A stretch of DNA of 30,733 nucleotides. Origin: GCA-2701705 sp036163455 (GTDB taxonomy: Bacteria; Pseudomonadota; Gammaproteobacteria; GCA-002705445; GCA-002716945). The stretch lies in assembly GCA_036163455.1 (NCBI GenBank), contig JAYZKL010000001.1, forward strand, positions 1-30,733, given 5' to 3'. How positions within the stretch are numbered: the first letter of the stretch is position 1; each line of letters starts with the position of its first letter. The notes below the pieces were generated by a model. That model did not search any database. It had not been told where the DNA came from and worked only from the letters and a program-made list of their open reading frames with translations. Position numbers and translations under genes: made by a program. Shown here piece by piece: positions 30,483-30,733 of this stretch.

Positions 30483-30733
30483 GAAGGAGGCCATCTCCAA
30501 ATAAGTTCTTTTTTACACTCCTTATCACCTATTTGATTTTCATAGTCTAGTGGGGCTAAGTTTATCAACCGGTTACAGTAAAAAATTACACCATCTTTTT
30601 CTGTGGTACACAAATGACATTTACCAATAAGCCCAAAGATATATAAGAAAAGAAGAACGGTAAATGTTGCTACCATAGAAGGCAAACCAATAAATCTATT
30701 TTTTCTATTTAGAGCAAGATATAAAAAAATTGC
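30479..30733 (-). CDS. Membrane protein of unknown function, N-terminus beyond the window
   Basis: The frame is open to the window end and has no start codon of clear merit inside it (a TTG at 30685 lacks a ribosome-binding site). The visible part is 84 residues: a hydrophobic segment (ATFTVLLFLYIFGLIGKC), a CHLC motif, two more Cys (IFYCNRL, DKECKKE) and the end IWRWPPS. The cysteines suggest a periplasmic or metal-binding tail. I recognise no family. It converges with the MazG-like gene with a 4-nt overlap. Confidence 0.55.
   Translation of the reverse strand, partial: AIFLYLALNRKNRFIGLPSMVATFTVLLFLYIFGLIGKCHLCTTEKDGVIFYCNRLINLAPLDYENQIGDKECKKELIWRWPPS

Overview
The window is strongly AT-rich, gene-dense DNA of a Gram-negative bacterium. 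It carries LptD, SurA, BamE, TonB-receptor and MltB functions. The run lptD-surA-pdxA-rsmA and the run mrdA-rodA-mltB-dacA are typical of Gammaproteobacteria. Low GC, very short intergenic gaps, overlapping stops and starts, a K+-dependent-type membrane pyrophosphatase and several genes with no Shine-Dalgarno suggest a streamlined marine gammaproteobacterium. A SAR86-like lineage is my best guess, but no rRNA is present to settle it.

Layout. (1) 1-1385: the tail of a Lys/Ala/Pro repeat protein (AlgP/histone H1-like), a candidate 37-aa ORF, and two overlapping unknown genes behind a structured leader. (2) 1386-4755: an operon on the minus strand with a DUF2946-like protein, an OprC/NosA-type TonB-dependent copper receptor, and a di-iron fatty-acid hydroxylase-like membrane protein. 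(3) 4862-6102: a shortened, catalytically degenerate pyruvate-kinase-like protein and a conserved unknown that seems to start at ATT. (4) 6115-7336: a minus-strand cluster of a Trm112-like protein, a Bcp peroxiredoxin, a small membrane protein and HinT. (5) 7416-10570: a PCuAC copper chaperone and ClpB. (6) 10565-17022: a minus-strand operon lptD-surA-pdxA-rsmA plus an isoprenylcysteine-methyltransferase-like membrane protein. (7) adk and hppA (minus). (8) mrdA-rodA-mltB-dacA-dat (plus), for rod-shape peptidoglycan synthesis and trimming. (9) A small lipoprotein (minus), then a Tat-exported DUF1326 protein, a DUF2182 membrane protein and acylphosphatase (plus). (10) amgK-murU-tRNA-Lys (minus). 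(11) A MazG-like pyrophosphohydrolase and a partial membrane protein at the edge.

Two themes link the regions. The first is envelope biogenesis: LPS insertion, OMP chaperoning, peptidoglycan synthesis, and MurNAc recycling by AmgK/MurU. The second is probable copper handling: a receptor with the CxxxM...HxM site, DUF2946, PCuAC, and a Met/Cys/His-rich DUF1326-DUF2182 pair (the copper link of that pair is inference).

The most striking observation is that the lptD reading frame begins with a complete BamE domain. It lacks a lipobox Cys and keeps all four LptD disulfide cysteines, so it is a natural BamE-LptD fusion joining the beta-barrel assembly and LPS insertion machineries in one chain. 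Other points of interest are TATAAT-like boxes only 6-8 nt before the ATG of several genes (candidate leaderless mRNAs), an intrinsic terminator abutting the DUF2182 start codon, a perfect 20-bp palindrome on the DUF1326 promoter, and a tRNA wedged directly between two stop codons.
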